A DNA stretch of 64,000 nucleotides, taken from assembly GCF_943734655.1 (NCBI RefSeq), contig NC_071355.1:219419527-219483526 (forward strand), read 5' to 3'. A program made the position numbers and the translations under genes. The DNA comes from Sabethes cyaneus (lineage: Eukaryota > Arthropoda > Insecta > Diptera > Culicidae). A model generated the notes under the pieces. That model worked only from the letters and a program-made list of their open reading frames with translations. It did no database searches and had not been told where the DNA came from. Shown here in pieces: positions 34,873 to 46,404 of this stretch (positions are counted from its first letter, which is position 1; the number at the start of each line of letters is the position of its first letter).

Positions 34873-35264
34873 CAGGGATGGTCCGATCACTTTGACTCAA
34901 TTTTGATTCATTTGACAGTACCGTCTCAGCCGAGCCAAATATGACAATATTATGTATGGGACATTTGTAGAACTAGTTCTAATCTACAATTTTTCTGGAC
35001 AAAGTTTTACTGTATCTTTAGTAGTTACAGTGCTACAACGCTAGTAACTCACCAGTTACTAAATGAACGTTCATTTAGTCACTAATAAGATACTAGCATT
35101 GTAGCGCCGTAACTACAAAAGATACAGCAAAACTTTATTCAGCAAAATTATAGATAATAACCTGTTCTACAAATGCCCCATACATAACTTTGTCATATTT
35201 GGCCCCGTTAAGACGGTGCTGTCAAATGAATCACAATTGAGTCAAAGTGATCGAACCATCCCTG
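34873..35264. mobile_element. 392-bp hAT-type MITE, copy 2
   Basis: Same ends (cagggatggt...) and internal palindromic layout as the element at 29607-29998, and the same length. A perfect 8-bp target duplication tttccccc lies at 34865-34872 and 35265-35272. By eye the two copies differ at scattered positions but share the central tgaacgttca. Confidence 0.93.
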
Positions 35265-35272
35265 TTTCCCCC

Positions 35273-36041
35273 TTAGGATCCGGAGAACAGAGAGTAGGCC
35301 CAAAATAGAAATAGGCTGAAACACTGAAGCCGCAATCCAACTTATTGCAAATACACTGGACGTTCAAATGGAAAACTCCGGACCTCACGTTGTGAAATTA
35401 TTTTGTTTTGCATTAATTTTTATAGGTGAGGCGCTTGCTCTAGGGCCCAGGGGGGTTCCAATGCTGGTCTTAAAATGAAAATCGGTTGGGGGCTCTTGGT
35501 GAAAACGGCGATTTTTTGATAAAATCCTATGTGGCGACCAATTCCAAGATGGCCGCTAAAACTTTTTTTACTCCATTTGAAAACCCTGTTCTTCTTCTAC
35601 ACAGAACCAAACCGTTTCTTAGTTGTTTCATGGCAAATTTATGAAATATCACATGATATAGATCTCAAGGTTTGCTCAAAATTCAACTTTTTTTGAAACT
35701 GTAAGGCCCCGAAGGGACGAACGAGGAGTCCAGTATTTCGAGGTATTAAAAGTGTAGTTCCAAATTGGAACTTCCAATATTTGAAGACATTGAGTCAGTA
35801 GTGGCCCCGTTTCAGCGAGAATTACTCAAATATATAACCGTGAGAAGTAATTTAAATTTGCACTCATGTTTTTGTAAGCATTTTAGTGGAATACGAGAAT
35901 TGATTGAAAGAAAAACTTTTTCACTAATAAATTCCACTATGAATTTGATTCACGACAGATACACGACAGTCAAAAAAAAAACAGCTGTCAAATCATCCTG
36001 ATCGATTTCGTTTATAGCGACCATAATATAATATCCTAACA
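35273..36041. other. Unassigned, repeat-like
   Basis: Phrases such as gaccaattccaagatggccg suggest an old interspersed repeat at about 35440-35720, but no boundaries can be drawn. No coding frame is credible. Confidence 0.35.
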
Positions 36042-36125
36042 GGGGCCAGTCCCGGCGCAGTGGTTAGCATTCACGCCTCTCATGCCGAGGAAGTTACGAA
36101 TGACCCAAACTGGTTAAGGTAAAAT
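36042..36125 (+). mobile_element. tRNA-derived SINE (first family) lacking the B box
   Basis: This copy matches the intact SINE at 26643-26770 over gcgcagtggttagcattcac and gcctctca-gccgagga, and again from gaagttacgaatga. The intervening 26 bp that hold the B box are missing. Without the B box it could not be transcribed by Pol III from its own promoter, so the deletion probably arose after insertion. Confidence 0.8.
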
Positions 36126-36359
36126 TTGCCGTCATCGATTCTGACAATTTCAAAAACAGTTTTTTTGTTTGAATCAAAAATTCTTTTAATGAAAATATAT
36201 TTGCTGCGTTCATATTGGCAAGAACAATGCAGTATTTACAGTTTTGCAAACAGAACCCCGCTTTTGAGTCCAAAAACTGCTTCCAAAATTGGGATCTCCG
36301 ACGAAAAGTTAATGACAGCTAATTTCCCGTCAAACAAAAAAAATCCTAAAGAATCTTAT

Positions 36360-36655
36360 ATCAATTTTTGTCTGTCTGTGTGTGTAACCCTTATAGACTC
36401 GGAAACTACTAAACCGATCGGCGAGAAAATTTGTATGCAGAGGTTTTTGGGGTTGGGGAAGGTTCTTATGATGGTTCAGGACCTCCTTCCCCTTCTGAAA
36501 AGGTGGGAGTGAAATAGAAATTTATGGGTGGAGTGAAATAGAAATTTATGCATAACACGAGAACTAATCAAGCAAATGGAACCATTTTTGGCATGTGAGA
36601 ATTTCTGAAGGCAGGATTTGTTTCTATGGTGGTTCACAACCCCTTCCCCCTCTGC
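36360..36655. repeat. Interspersed repeat fragment with internal duplication
   Basis: Contains tctgtctgtgtgtgtaaccc, then two diverged copies of a unit that ends in a C-rich phrase (ggttcaggacctccttcccc and ggttcacaaccccttccccc) about 160 bp apart. A short duplication of ggagtgaaatagaaatttat (about 36505-36550) is also present. I recognise the phrase style as a frequent Aedes repeat but cannot name it. Confidence 0.5.
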
Positions 36656-36659
36656 ACAA

Positions 36660-37935
36660 TAATCGAAGTCAAATATTACTGAAAATTTGCAATACGTCTC
36701 TTCGACAAAGTAAGTGCCCGGAGTCCTGGAAAAGTTCTTATATTTTTCCAGTATTTAAAAAAGGATATAAATGCAACGACGCGACTACCGTGGAATAACA
36801 TCTTTATGTCCTGGTTCTGAGTTACTTGAGATCCTCGTGAGTGAGCTACTGTTTAGTAAAGTGAAATCATATATTTCGATGGAGCAACATGGCTTTTTTC
36901 CCAAACGCTCAATTAATACGAACCTACTGCAATTCTGTTCATTTTGCTTTCACCAGATAGTAGACGCAACTCAAGAAGACTCAGTATACACAGACCTCAA
37001 AGCTGCTTTTGAACGCATTGGCCACCAAATTCTGCTCCGGAAACTGAGTCGCTTAAGGGCTCCTATTAGCTTCGTCTACTGGCTAATCTCAGTTTAATTA
37101 GGCACAAATGAATCGAACTGTTTTCGCAATCAATCTGGAGTTCCGCAGGGAAGCAACCTGGGACCGTTACTGTTCATCATATATTTTAATGACGTTTGCT
37201 TTGTGATCCCATCGGGCTGCAAGCTACTATACGCTGATGATCTAAAGATATTCCTCTCTATCCGATTTGTTGAGGACTGTAAGTTATTTCAAGGCTTCGT
37301 CAACTAATTTACAATATGGTGTCGCTTAAACAACCTGACCATCGGTATTTTCAAATGCTTAGTCATTACCTTCACTCGAATCAAAATACCCTTAGTGTAC
37401 AATTATGAAATCGACAACTCTTGTCTTGAGCGAGTCAAACTTGTTAAGGACCTAAGAGTTAAGGTGGACACTAGAATGACCTTCAACAACCATTATTCAG
37501 ACATTATTTCAAAAGCAAATGGCACAGTGGAGATTTATCAGACACGCGTTAAGACGTTAATCTCTCGTGGTCGGAGCATCAAAATCTCCCAGAATCGTTA
37601 TAAACTGCTGAATGTGGAAACCCTATGTTTCCAGAGTAGTCTTTGTAGCCTAATTCTTGAAATGGGAGATCAATGCTCGGCTCCAGAGCTTTTGAGTATG
37701 ATAGACGTGAATTTTATGCCTCGACGGCTTCGATCCCGAGAATTCTTGTACCGCACACATTATGGACAACAAAAACCAATTAATGCAATGTGCTGTATAT
37801 TTAATGACATGTATGAAGAAATTGACTTTTCGATATCGACAAATACTTTTACTTTTAGGTTGTAGGTTGTGCAGCATATGCGCAAGCCACCTACCTGAAA
37901 TCGACGCTATTCCGAAATTTTTGAAAACTATTTGT
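36660..37935 (+). pseudogene. jockey/CR1-type LINE reverse transcriptase fragment
   Basis: The plus strand reads SLRQSKCPESWKS (about 36695), DYRGITSLCPGS and EQHGFFPKRSINTNL (about 36880-36925), VYTDLKAAFERIGH (about 36985-37025), SGVPQGSNLGPLLF (about 37135-37175) and LLYADDLKIF, with the YADD codons at 37230-37241. The order of motifs is that of a non-LTR reverse transcriptase of the jockey/CR1 type. Frames shift near 36770, 37095 and 37305, and a C-terminal part is deleted. It is a different clade from LINEs A to E. Confidence 0.9.
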
Positions 37936-38479
37936 TTAAACAAAATAGGTTTGTTCGTTTAGTCAATCTCAATTCCAAGCAAAACCATTCTAGTTGAATT
38001 TCGTGACATGAAAACCGATTGATAACAACTTTCTTTCAGTAACTCCCACTTTGCTTTGATGAACTTTTGTTTGCGGGCTACAGAAAGCCAGACTACATTT
38101 AACACAACATAGAATAAAGTACTATATCTAATGCCCTATATTTCACTGCTTTGTGGTGTAAAAGTTAGGTGAAATTTCTACAAAAATTAAGACGATATCA
38201 GCTTACTACACTGTAAATCGCATAAATATGCTTAACATAGTACTACGTTAGCCATGCGGTCGTGTCTGGAACACAAATCTTCTGATTTTGTTGACTTTTT
38301 TCGTCATGTTTGTTTCTATTTTAAAACTAATATTATTATAAAATGCATAATTTTATTTGATCCTATATTAGTGCTTTTTGCGTATTTTTGTTTTCCAATG
38401 TCTGACTTCATTATTAAGTCAACGCCGAATTTTGAGGTTGAGCCAGCTTTTTTGAAAACCGATTGATTTTTGTTTTAGG
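37936..38479. other. Unassigned AT-rich DNA
   Basis: No feature recognised. Confidence 0.35.
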
Positions 38480-38880
38480 ACACTAAAATCCTGTGTCTTT
38501 TATCTAGTTTTATTATGTGTTATTTTTTGTGCCGTTTCTTCATTATTTTTTGAATAATGTTTCGGTTGTTTTTCTATCAATTTATATTATTTTTACATTA
38601 TTTTTGAATAATGTTTCGGTTGTTTTGATATCAATTTTTATCTGAGTCTTTTGTTGATATTATTATTGGGATAAAAGTGTTATTTTGATTGATTTTTTGT
38701 CATCTTTCCGTGTTTTTGCTTTGTTATGCGTTAGTTTGCATGATTTTGATAATAGGCCGTATGAATAAAACGGTTTGCTTTGCTTTTCCCGTTTAAATTG
38801 TATGGGAGCATTTGCTCTAACTCTTTTATTCATACGGCCTAATATGTTTACATAATTTTTAATTACATTTTACACGAAAG
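38480..38880. repeat. Short-period array, reverse-complement orientation, with a MITE inside
   Basis: Units such as tttttgtgtcat-like gttattttttgtgcc and cattatttttgaataatg are the complement of the tgacacaaaaa pattern at 9.7-12.8 kb. A 27-bp block attatttttgaataatgttt repeats near 38542-38568 and 38598-38624. Confidence 0.6.
38755..38839. mobile_element. 85-bp MITE with 16-bp inverted ends
   Basis: Ends ggccgtatgaataaaa and ttttattcatacggcc are perfect inverted repeats flanked by TA on each side. It lies in the short-period array. GGCC-type ends recall Harbinger MITEs, but only a 2-bp flank is shared. Confidence 0.75.
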
Positions 38881-38904
38881 CATTTGGACTTGTAGGTAGA
38901 AAAG

Positions 38905-38909
<5 letters not shown>

Positions 38910-38998
<89 letters not shown>

Positions 38999-39009
38999 GC
39001 TCTCTCCCT

Positions 39010-39041
<32 letters not shown>

Positions 39042-39067
39042 TTCGCTCTCTCCCTCCCTCTCTCTCT
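38910..39067. repeat. CT microsatellite
   Basis: About 158 bp of tctc repeat with a few ttcgct and ccct interruptions. The long Arg/Glu-rich minus-strand frames across it are artefacts. Confidence 0.95.
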
Positions 39068-39136
39068 TAACTCTCTTTCTCTGTCGGAGAATTTTAATGC
39101 ATAACAATATTCTTGCCTAAATTTTCGGCTCAAATA

Positions 39137-40065
39137 ACGGGTGGCAACTAAAATTTTGGAATTTTTTTTCTCAAGCTGTCAAAAAAAGACAAAGATACAG
39201 GAAGAAGAGCTGATTTATCGAAATTAAAGAAACATTATCCATTGTTGAAAAAAAATTAGTGTACATTTGAAAACAGTCCGTAATCGGCTGTTCGGCGAAA
39301 CTTTCGTTTGACGTCGAAACAGGAGCGTTGTACGGTCGTCATGTCAACTTTGCGAATGCAACTCTTGGTTCTACCAATCAACTGTTTGCAATTCGTGGCT
39401 CTTCAGTTATTTTTGTACACCAAGGAACTCAAAATCCCGAAGAAATCTTCGATTGGGCGCACTAAGACAGATTTTTCGGGTCGTGGTTTTTGGGTAAAAA
39501 TGGGATCGAATGGGTATTCAGGAACGATTGTGTTGTTTTGGCGTAATGCGATGATGCTCTATTCGGCCAAAACACGTATTGTCCATCTGCAAGATGTTTA
39601 TTGTAGAAACGGGATCAAAATTTTCTTCAAAAGTTCGTCTGTTGCATCTCAATTGATAGTCAAACCAGAGGGCTTGTTATTGAAGAAACGAGAAAGAGAA
39701 CGATGTCCTTCTGCGCCCATGATTTTGGCTGGTCTTCAACTACCTTGCTTGCGAATAGTTGTTGGGCATCTTAGGATATGGAAAACAGTCGAAACCGCAA
39801 CATATTTGCTTTTTAAATGCTGTACCGTATACTTTTTGTAGAGATTTCTGTTTCAGTTCGTAGAAGTGTACAACGCGCTCCCGAAATGCTTCTTGTTTCG
39901 ACGCCATTTTTAGCAAAACTAGGCAAGCATAAACAAAACAAAAAATATTAACAAAAAGAGGAGAGAGAGAGAGCTAACACATACATTCGCTCATTTCTCT
40001 CTGAGCTCGTTTGTTATTGAGCAAAAGGGCCGCGAAAAAAATACAAAATTTTAGTTGCCACCCGT
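39137..40065 (-). pseudogene. Tc1/mariner-superfamily element, 929 bp, internally decayed
   Basis: Near-perfect inverted ends acgggtggcaactaaaattt are flanked by TA (39135-39136 and 40066-40067). On the minus strand a transposase start MASKQEAFRERVVHFYELK is readable from 39907, and the C-terminal motif VRPIEDFFGIL with its Glu codon at 39448-39450, followed by text like KVDMTTVQRS. The middle is shortened and carries stops and shifts. A 177-codon plus-strand frame (39308-39841) is antisense to this and not a gene. Subfamily is not assigned. Confidence 0.87.
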
Positions 40066-40079
40066 TACTCCTATGTGCA

Positions 40080-40340
40080 TTTGTTTCTGTTTGATAACAT
40101 TTTTGTATAATCCTAGTGACATGCTTGCATTAATTTTGAACCATTTCTATGCCATTTTATCATGACTATCCGATGTTGCATATCATGTTAGTAGAATATG
40201 GCCATTTGTATCGTTTCTACGTTATTTTCTGTTTCATTAATCCGTCACTTGTATGTCATTGCAGTGTCAGTTGTATGTTATTACAGTGTCATTATTGTGC
40301 TATTCCAGTACAACTTTTATGTTATTTCGTCTAATGTTTT
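40080..40340. repeat. Short-period array, reverse-complement orientation (second block)
   Basis: Units such as cattttatcatgac, tgtatgttattaca and agtgtcattattgt match the complement of the 9.7-12.8 kb array. Confidence 0.6.
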
Positions 40341-40558
40341 TTCCGTGGGAGTCTTAATAGAAACTACAGATTGAGAAAGATTAAATTTATCCTTTCAAAT
40401 TCCCTGTTTATTCGCTATATTTCGTCTCCAAATTGTAGGCTCAAGTTTAACATAAACCCTTATTTAAAAAAAGACCAGTAAATTTTTTTAGCAATCTAGA
40501 GAAAATACCATCGGAAATATTCACATTTTCAAAAACGAAGTTCGTTGGTTCAAGCGAG
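40341..40558. other. Unassigned spacer
   Basis: No feature recognised. Confidence 0.35.
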
Positions 40559-40561
40559 TTA

Positions 40562-40729
40562 GGCCATTGCAAATTATTTTTAAAATTTTTGTCAGCCCTC
40601 TTTGAAATTGGCATGAAAAATCGGGGGGCAAAAAAATAATTTGTCGGATATAAGTCAAATTTTTTCTATAAAATCAATTGCTTGTGGGCTCTACAGCCTA
40701 AAAAGCTTTTTTAAATATTTGTAATGGCC
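40562..40729. mobile_element. PIF/Harbinger-type MITE, copy 2 (168 bp, internally deleted)
   Basis: Ends ggccattgcaaattattt and the complement of ggccattacaaatattt are flanked by TTA on both sides. The sequence matches, in reverse orientation, the right part and both ends of the 453-bp copy at 10107-10559, including tcggggggcaaaaaaataat and the gggctctacagcct block. Confidence 0.85.
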
Positions 40730-40732
40730 TTA

Positions 40733-43700
40733 ACAATTTATTAAATAGGCATTTTAAATTTTTGTGATTTCTTTCTTCTATAAGTTCTTTTCTGTTGGAC
40801 AAGAATAGGAAGTCTCATTCGTTTTATTGTTTACACTTGGTTTATTGGCTCTCTTGAATTGTTGGTCGACAAACGTTTTCAACCCAACCGGGAATTGACT
40901 ATATTCCCGTATCTTAAGCACTACCAAAAAGCAGTGTGACTGTGTACCATTAATGAATATCAACTCGCCAGCACTGTTATGATTTCGAAGTGAACGTGCA
41001 AAAATTGGCAGTAAAATTAAACCTCAACAGGGTATGATTTTGGGGGCCAATTAATTTTTGATTTCATCTCCCTCGCTGGCTCACTCGCTCCAGATGCGTT
41101 TTTCCAGCAATGCAGATCTGATTGAATGAAGCTTACCAAGCGGTGCTTGTTGCTCCCAGCGAGGGGTCCATGCTCCAATAAACCCTTTCTCCACGCGCCC
41201 CAGCAGGCGTCACGTCGTAGAATCGAGTGCGAGCGACCATGAAAACAGAAAGAATGTTTTCGGACAAGAATGTTGATGCTACCGGTTTGACATCGTGTAA
41301 ATGACAAGATAATTACGGGTAGAGATACAAAATGACTGCTATTGAACTTTGTCGCTGAGTTATGTGCCTATGTGCCGAGGTATGCAATGATGGGAACAGC
41401 TATTAGTTAGCTATATGTATGAGCCGAACTGCAGTTGGTGGATGCGCAGTGCACAGGAAATTGACCGGTAATTACGGTCATTGTTCGTCTCCGTGCACCT
41501 CCCCATTGTCGTTGTTGTTGTGGGTCATGCGGAACGGAAGGAACATTGCAGCATTAGAGGAATTTGCGTGCACGTGCTACATCGTACTTCGCTCGAGCGA
41601 AGGTAAGCACTAGAGAATGCGACGAATTGCCACGCTGATGACATCTCGAATTGCTGACATTGCCTCGAGGCAATGATGCGTTGCAAAAGTAATAGGTACT
41701 AAGTTAGCAGATGAGTTTAGAGAGAGTCGCGCTTATAATGGGGAAACAATTTGACTTGAAAGGAATTCGTAGTAAACAAATTCCTAAAGCAGCAATTATG
41801 TCTGTCTATGGAATATTCTTCAACAAAGTGCTTGTAGTATAGTTTTGTCATGCAAATGATCCGAATCTCATACGAAAATTCATCCAAAGCAAACCGTTTC
41901 AACCATTTAATCTAAATCCCTTCAATCAATCAACGTTTATGAATTTATAAACGTCACAAAACTTTAGCCGTCACGGAAACGCGACAACCATAAGCCCGAT
42001 TTATTGGATATGTATCTCACTTTCGAAAAACGACAATAAACCGTCGTCGTTAGTACGTCGTACTCCCAATCCTATTAACAGATTCCTATCGTAAGCGACC
42101 GTACGTACGTATATATATTCCAGAGCTTCCCACAAGCGATCCAAGCGAGATTCAACGCCGGGCCCGCGCACCGCGTCCAATCGAAAACCGTTACAACATT
42201 AGCGCAGTCACTATCAATCATATAGGTACGAGATTAAGATAAGAAACAATTTAAAGCTACTGGTTTTCAGCTCCGCTACGAGTTTCGCTCCGAGAGGGCG
42301 GGAGTCTGGGTGTATTTCTAGATCCCCAGTAGGACCATGCTGACGACGGGGTTTGAGACTAATTTCATTCGAATCGATGAATCCGGTTTGGACGACCGCG
42401 ACCGACGTGCCAGTGTGCCGGTCGCCCCCCGAAGCTGTTAGATTCTATTTCGCAGATAAGCCAAAGAGTGAGGAAACTGGAAGACACACCTGTGCATTCA
42501 CGGTGACGGCTGCTGGGACGCAGCAGCCGGTTAGAGCGAGAGAGAGAGAGAACTGAAAATCCGAAGCGTCGGAAAGGTTTTCTAAGTGCCATTGTAAGAC
42601 AATCAGCTACCGTTTGGGAAGTGGTTTGAATCGTTGGTAGTCTTGGTTAATTTTTGATGTTTCTTCGGTATACGGTGGTAGGGCAATTTATGCGTAGTGT
42701 CAAGTCCGTGGGAGTAATTGAGCGGAAGCAGTAAAATAAACAGAAAAAATTTACACCCACGAGATAGGTACGTGTGTGCTCGAAGAAGTCACTCTTTTCA
42801 GGTATCGAGGAAACAACTGATGGTCAGTGTTTAGGGCCACATTGAATCGGAAGATATTTCAAGAGCATGTCGTATAAGCAACATACGGTTAATGTTATTG
42901 TGTGCGGTTCTGTGATGCTAATCGGACCGCTTTGGTGTCGGATGTCCAGGTGGTCTTTACCGCTGTCGTTAGAAGTGATGAATGAAGTGGTTGCGTCCTA
43001 ATTGGGAAAGTGTACTTTCCTATTGGTCTGTATTAAAATATTGGTACATCCTGTACACATGTACTGAATTAGATTACCGTTGCTTCGGCCCACTGGCAGA
43101 GATCACCGATACCTGGACCATGGGCAGAAATTCTAGTCGAAAATAATATTGAAATTCCACACCATGCTCAGGGAACGGCACAACAGCCCAATCATATCCC
43201 GCAGAATAATGCTGCCGAAAACAATTAGTGATACTCCTTATTGTGGACGTGAAACGTCAAAGATCAGAAAAGAAGAAAAAGAACTGAAATTAAAGCTCGA
43301 TTATAAGAAGCCTATAAATAGCGACTTTTCCACATTCCAACCCAGGTTTGTAGTTTAACTTGGCGAGGCATAGAAATCGCCAAAAACCGAACAAGGTACA
43401 AGTTACCTCCACCGATTTCGAAGCTGAAGAGCACGCATGGCTATTTTCTAAAAACACCTTTTTTCCCATCCGCTATTTCGCAAAATCCTTCAAAAAAGCA
43501 TAATCATTTATAGATTCAACAATTAAAGATGTTAATATTCGACAGTCTGTAGATCCCAAAATAATTTATCGGTTGATGAAAGGAATTTTTGTAGACTGTT
43601 TACTCATTCATATATGCTGCAAGTCGAAGGCAATATACGTGACAGTAAAATAATGAAAACATAATGGAATTAAACAGAAAAGTTTAATAGTTCTCAATCA

Positions 43701-45029
43701 GCAGGAACTATTAAAGGAACTCACTGAAAAATTGGCAATTTTAATACCAAAATAGGTAATAGCTAAAACAAAAAAAAGGTAATTTCAACCAAAAGTTTGA
43801 CCGCCGTTGATGTAAGAACAGGAACTGCAAGAATCAACATAGAATATCTGCCCTATGAAGTGTGCTTGTTAGGCGATTTAAAGTACATTTCTCTTACAAT
43901 GGATTTGTGAATTCTTAATCAGCGAGTGTACCATCAAAATTCTCATTGTGTATACCTACTTTAAGACGCGAGCTACGTTTTGCCACAAACTGAAAGCCAG
44001 CGATGGTAATTCTATCGGAACCCGGAGAAAGGTACTTGAATTTACATGCTTACTCGCTGACGAACTTGAAAAGTACCACAGACCCGACAACTATTGAACA
44101 TTCTTACCACAACGAGCAAGGCAGAATGAACTGTTGAAGAATGTATTCCTATAGAAACCCGATCTGGAGATACTCGCGAGTTTTAAATAGAAAAGTGAAC
44201 ATTGTGGCAACAGAGTGGAACTGACCATCTGAAATGGCCCCCGGAAAGATAACAGCATACCATGGCATACAAAGCATATCGTATTTGCTTCTATCTTGAC
44301 TTTATTGTTGCATTACACCACCATTCAATGGGGGCTCAGCTCGGTCGGTGGAACCGAGCTTTCCACAGAACATAGGAAGCGGAAAAGAGGTTTAAACCAC
44401 ACGAACCACCGGCCATAGAGAAGTCGTACTAAAACCAACTGTAATGGTAATGAACTTGAGTAAGTTTATAATCTTTTCATGCTCTTTTTGTGGTTCCCTC
44501 CATTTGTGTTTGTACAGCATAGCGTAAGACCCTACGACGTGGTTGCTAGCGCTTTGCATCTCCTCAACACTTTACCAGTTCAATCCAGTCGTGGTGGTAG
44601 ATTTATTTACACACATGATTCAGGTCTGCCATTATTCGTGGATAGAAAGTGAATTTTACGCTAGCAGGAAAGCGCAATCGTTACTCTAGGAAGCTTTCCA
44701 TCTCTCCCCGATCCACCTTTTAGTGTTTATTGCGGTTTGCTAGTAGTACCTTCCTTTACCTCCTTACAGCCAGCATCCATCCGTGGGCTGTGTGTGCGTT
44801 GCCTTGGGGGGCAGTAAAACTGTGGTGACTGCAAGTGGTTGCTGGAGAATGTTGTTTGCAGCCAATAAAGTCATGTGCGCGTTTCCCGAATTGGTTTGCA
44901 CAGAGATTAGGTTTGTTACAAGGTGATAGTCGTATCTGTTTTGACGTGCCACTGTGTATTGGTTTTGGTATAACAATTTTCATCGGAAAATAAATCGTCT
45001 AAACCGAAAATGTAAAATATCGCCTCCAG
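40733..45029. other. Unassigned; gene-like GC-rich islands
   Basis: No coding frame with a recognised domain. GC-rich islands at 41090-41280 and 42110-42590. Near 42110-42118 a tatatatat run is followed by about 100 bases of GC-richer sequence ending at ataggtacgag (42223-42233), which could be a TATA promoter with a noncoding exon and splice donor; no initiator supports it. A perfect 10-bp hairpin ttaatagttc/gaactattaa lies near 43684-43714. Confidence 0.35.
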
Positions 45030-46110
45030 AACAGTTTGTCGGTGAACTGAAACATAGTTTTAGACTATATTTTCGACCTTTTATAGCCTTTGAAATGGTT
45101 TTTGGTGAGTTTGACCTCAATTTGGAATCATTTTCTTTATTGTCCTTTTCCGGTCGTTAAAGGCGCCGCTTTCCAGCAGTTATGAACCATTTCCTGGCCT
45201 TTGAAAAAGTTCCCGAATGGCTTGGATTTGGATTTGGCTCATTTTGCTGATTTTTAGAAGCGTGTTTTGGAGATTTCGTTGTTAATTTAGCATTTTTTGC
45301 CTTTGTCTAACCTCTAGAAGCATTTTCGGCGATTTTGGGGATCTCTTATAAGGTTTCGTTCTAGCTTTATGAAGCATTTTTCGCCGGTTCTTAGCTTCAT
45401 CTTGCCTGACAATTTTGACTTTTGACACAGTTACTATAATTCTCTTAATTTGACATATTTTTTGGCTTTTCTTGGTTTATAGAAAGCCTGTTATGCATAT
45501 TTCAAGCTTAATTTAGGACCTTTATCTGTATTTTTTGGCCTTCAAACGCATTTTCTGGCAATCTGGAGCGATAATTTAGAGTTGATTTCGGTCTTTCACT
45601 GACCTTTGAAATGTTATTCGAAGAGTTTGGTCTTATTTCGCAATCATCTGTTCTTTTGAAACGTTTTCCAGAAATTTTGTCCTTAATCCGAAATCTTTTT
45701 CTCTTTTAACCTTTTCTGACTGTTTTCCTAAGCATTTCAAGACTAATTTGGAATCTTTTTGGCCATTCCTGGCTTTATCGGCGGCTGTAAGTTAAATTTC
45801 TTTTCTTCTTTTTATTCGTCCTATGAAATGGTCTTCAGTGATCGTAAATTTCGAATTAGTATTTCAACTTTTCTTGTTTTAGAAAAGTATTTCAGATCTC
45901 TTTTGGTCTTTCTGGCCTTCAGAAGCGTTTTTAGTAAATTTTGAGTATAATTTGGGATCATTTTATTGGCCTTTTCTGATATTTGAAATGAGTTTTGGGA
46001 CCATTCGAGATCGACCCTGTAGATGCATATTTCGATGGTTTTGAACTTGATTTGGTTTTTTAATCCTTTTTGGCATTTAAAATGGTTTTCGGGAAGTTTG
46101 GACCTAACTT
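45030..46110. repeat. Degenerate long-period array, unit about 60-75 bp
   Basis: Drifting copies of a unit with the order ggccttt-gaaatg, gttttcggngattttg, ncttaatttggaatc and attttcttt. Recognisable unit starts occur about every 60-75 bp. The same family reappears at 48150-48535. The 133-codon minus-strand frame (45821-46222) crosses it and is not a gene. Confidence 0.7.
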
Positions 46111-46404
46111 GTAATTTTATTTTTTTACCATTATTTACAATTACTGTATACAGAAAAGTGTAAATAAAAAAACACACCATGTGGTGGATTAATTCAAGAC
46201 TTGCCGGAGCGACTATCGGCAACGTATTGCTTGTTTCTATCGCACTGACCGAGTAAATAACAGTCTATCTTCTTGGCAATAGAAACAAAGAGCTGTTACA
46301 CAAAAAATATATCGTCACATAGGAGCATGTGGTGCGTATACGGAAATGATAGAATTGAGAGAATAAACCCAAACTAGGCACTAGACTGCCTAATACCTAA
46401 GCAG
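46111..46404. other. Unassigned spacer
   Basis: No feature recognised. Confidence 0.35.

Noticed and set aside
37395..37865. 156-codon frame as a separate host gene
   Set aside because: It follows the YADD motif in the order expected of the LINE and belongs to the same decayed reverse transcriptase.
38859..39133. Two long Arg/Glu-rich minus-strand open frames
   Set aside because: They run through the CT microsatellite and only translate GAGA repeats.
39308..39841. 177-codon plus-strand open frame
   Set aside because: It is antisense to the Tc1-like transposase remnant.
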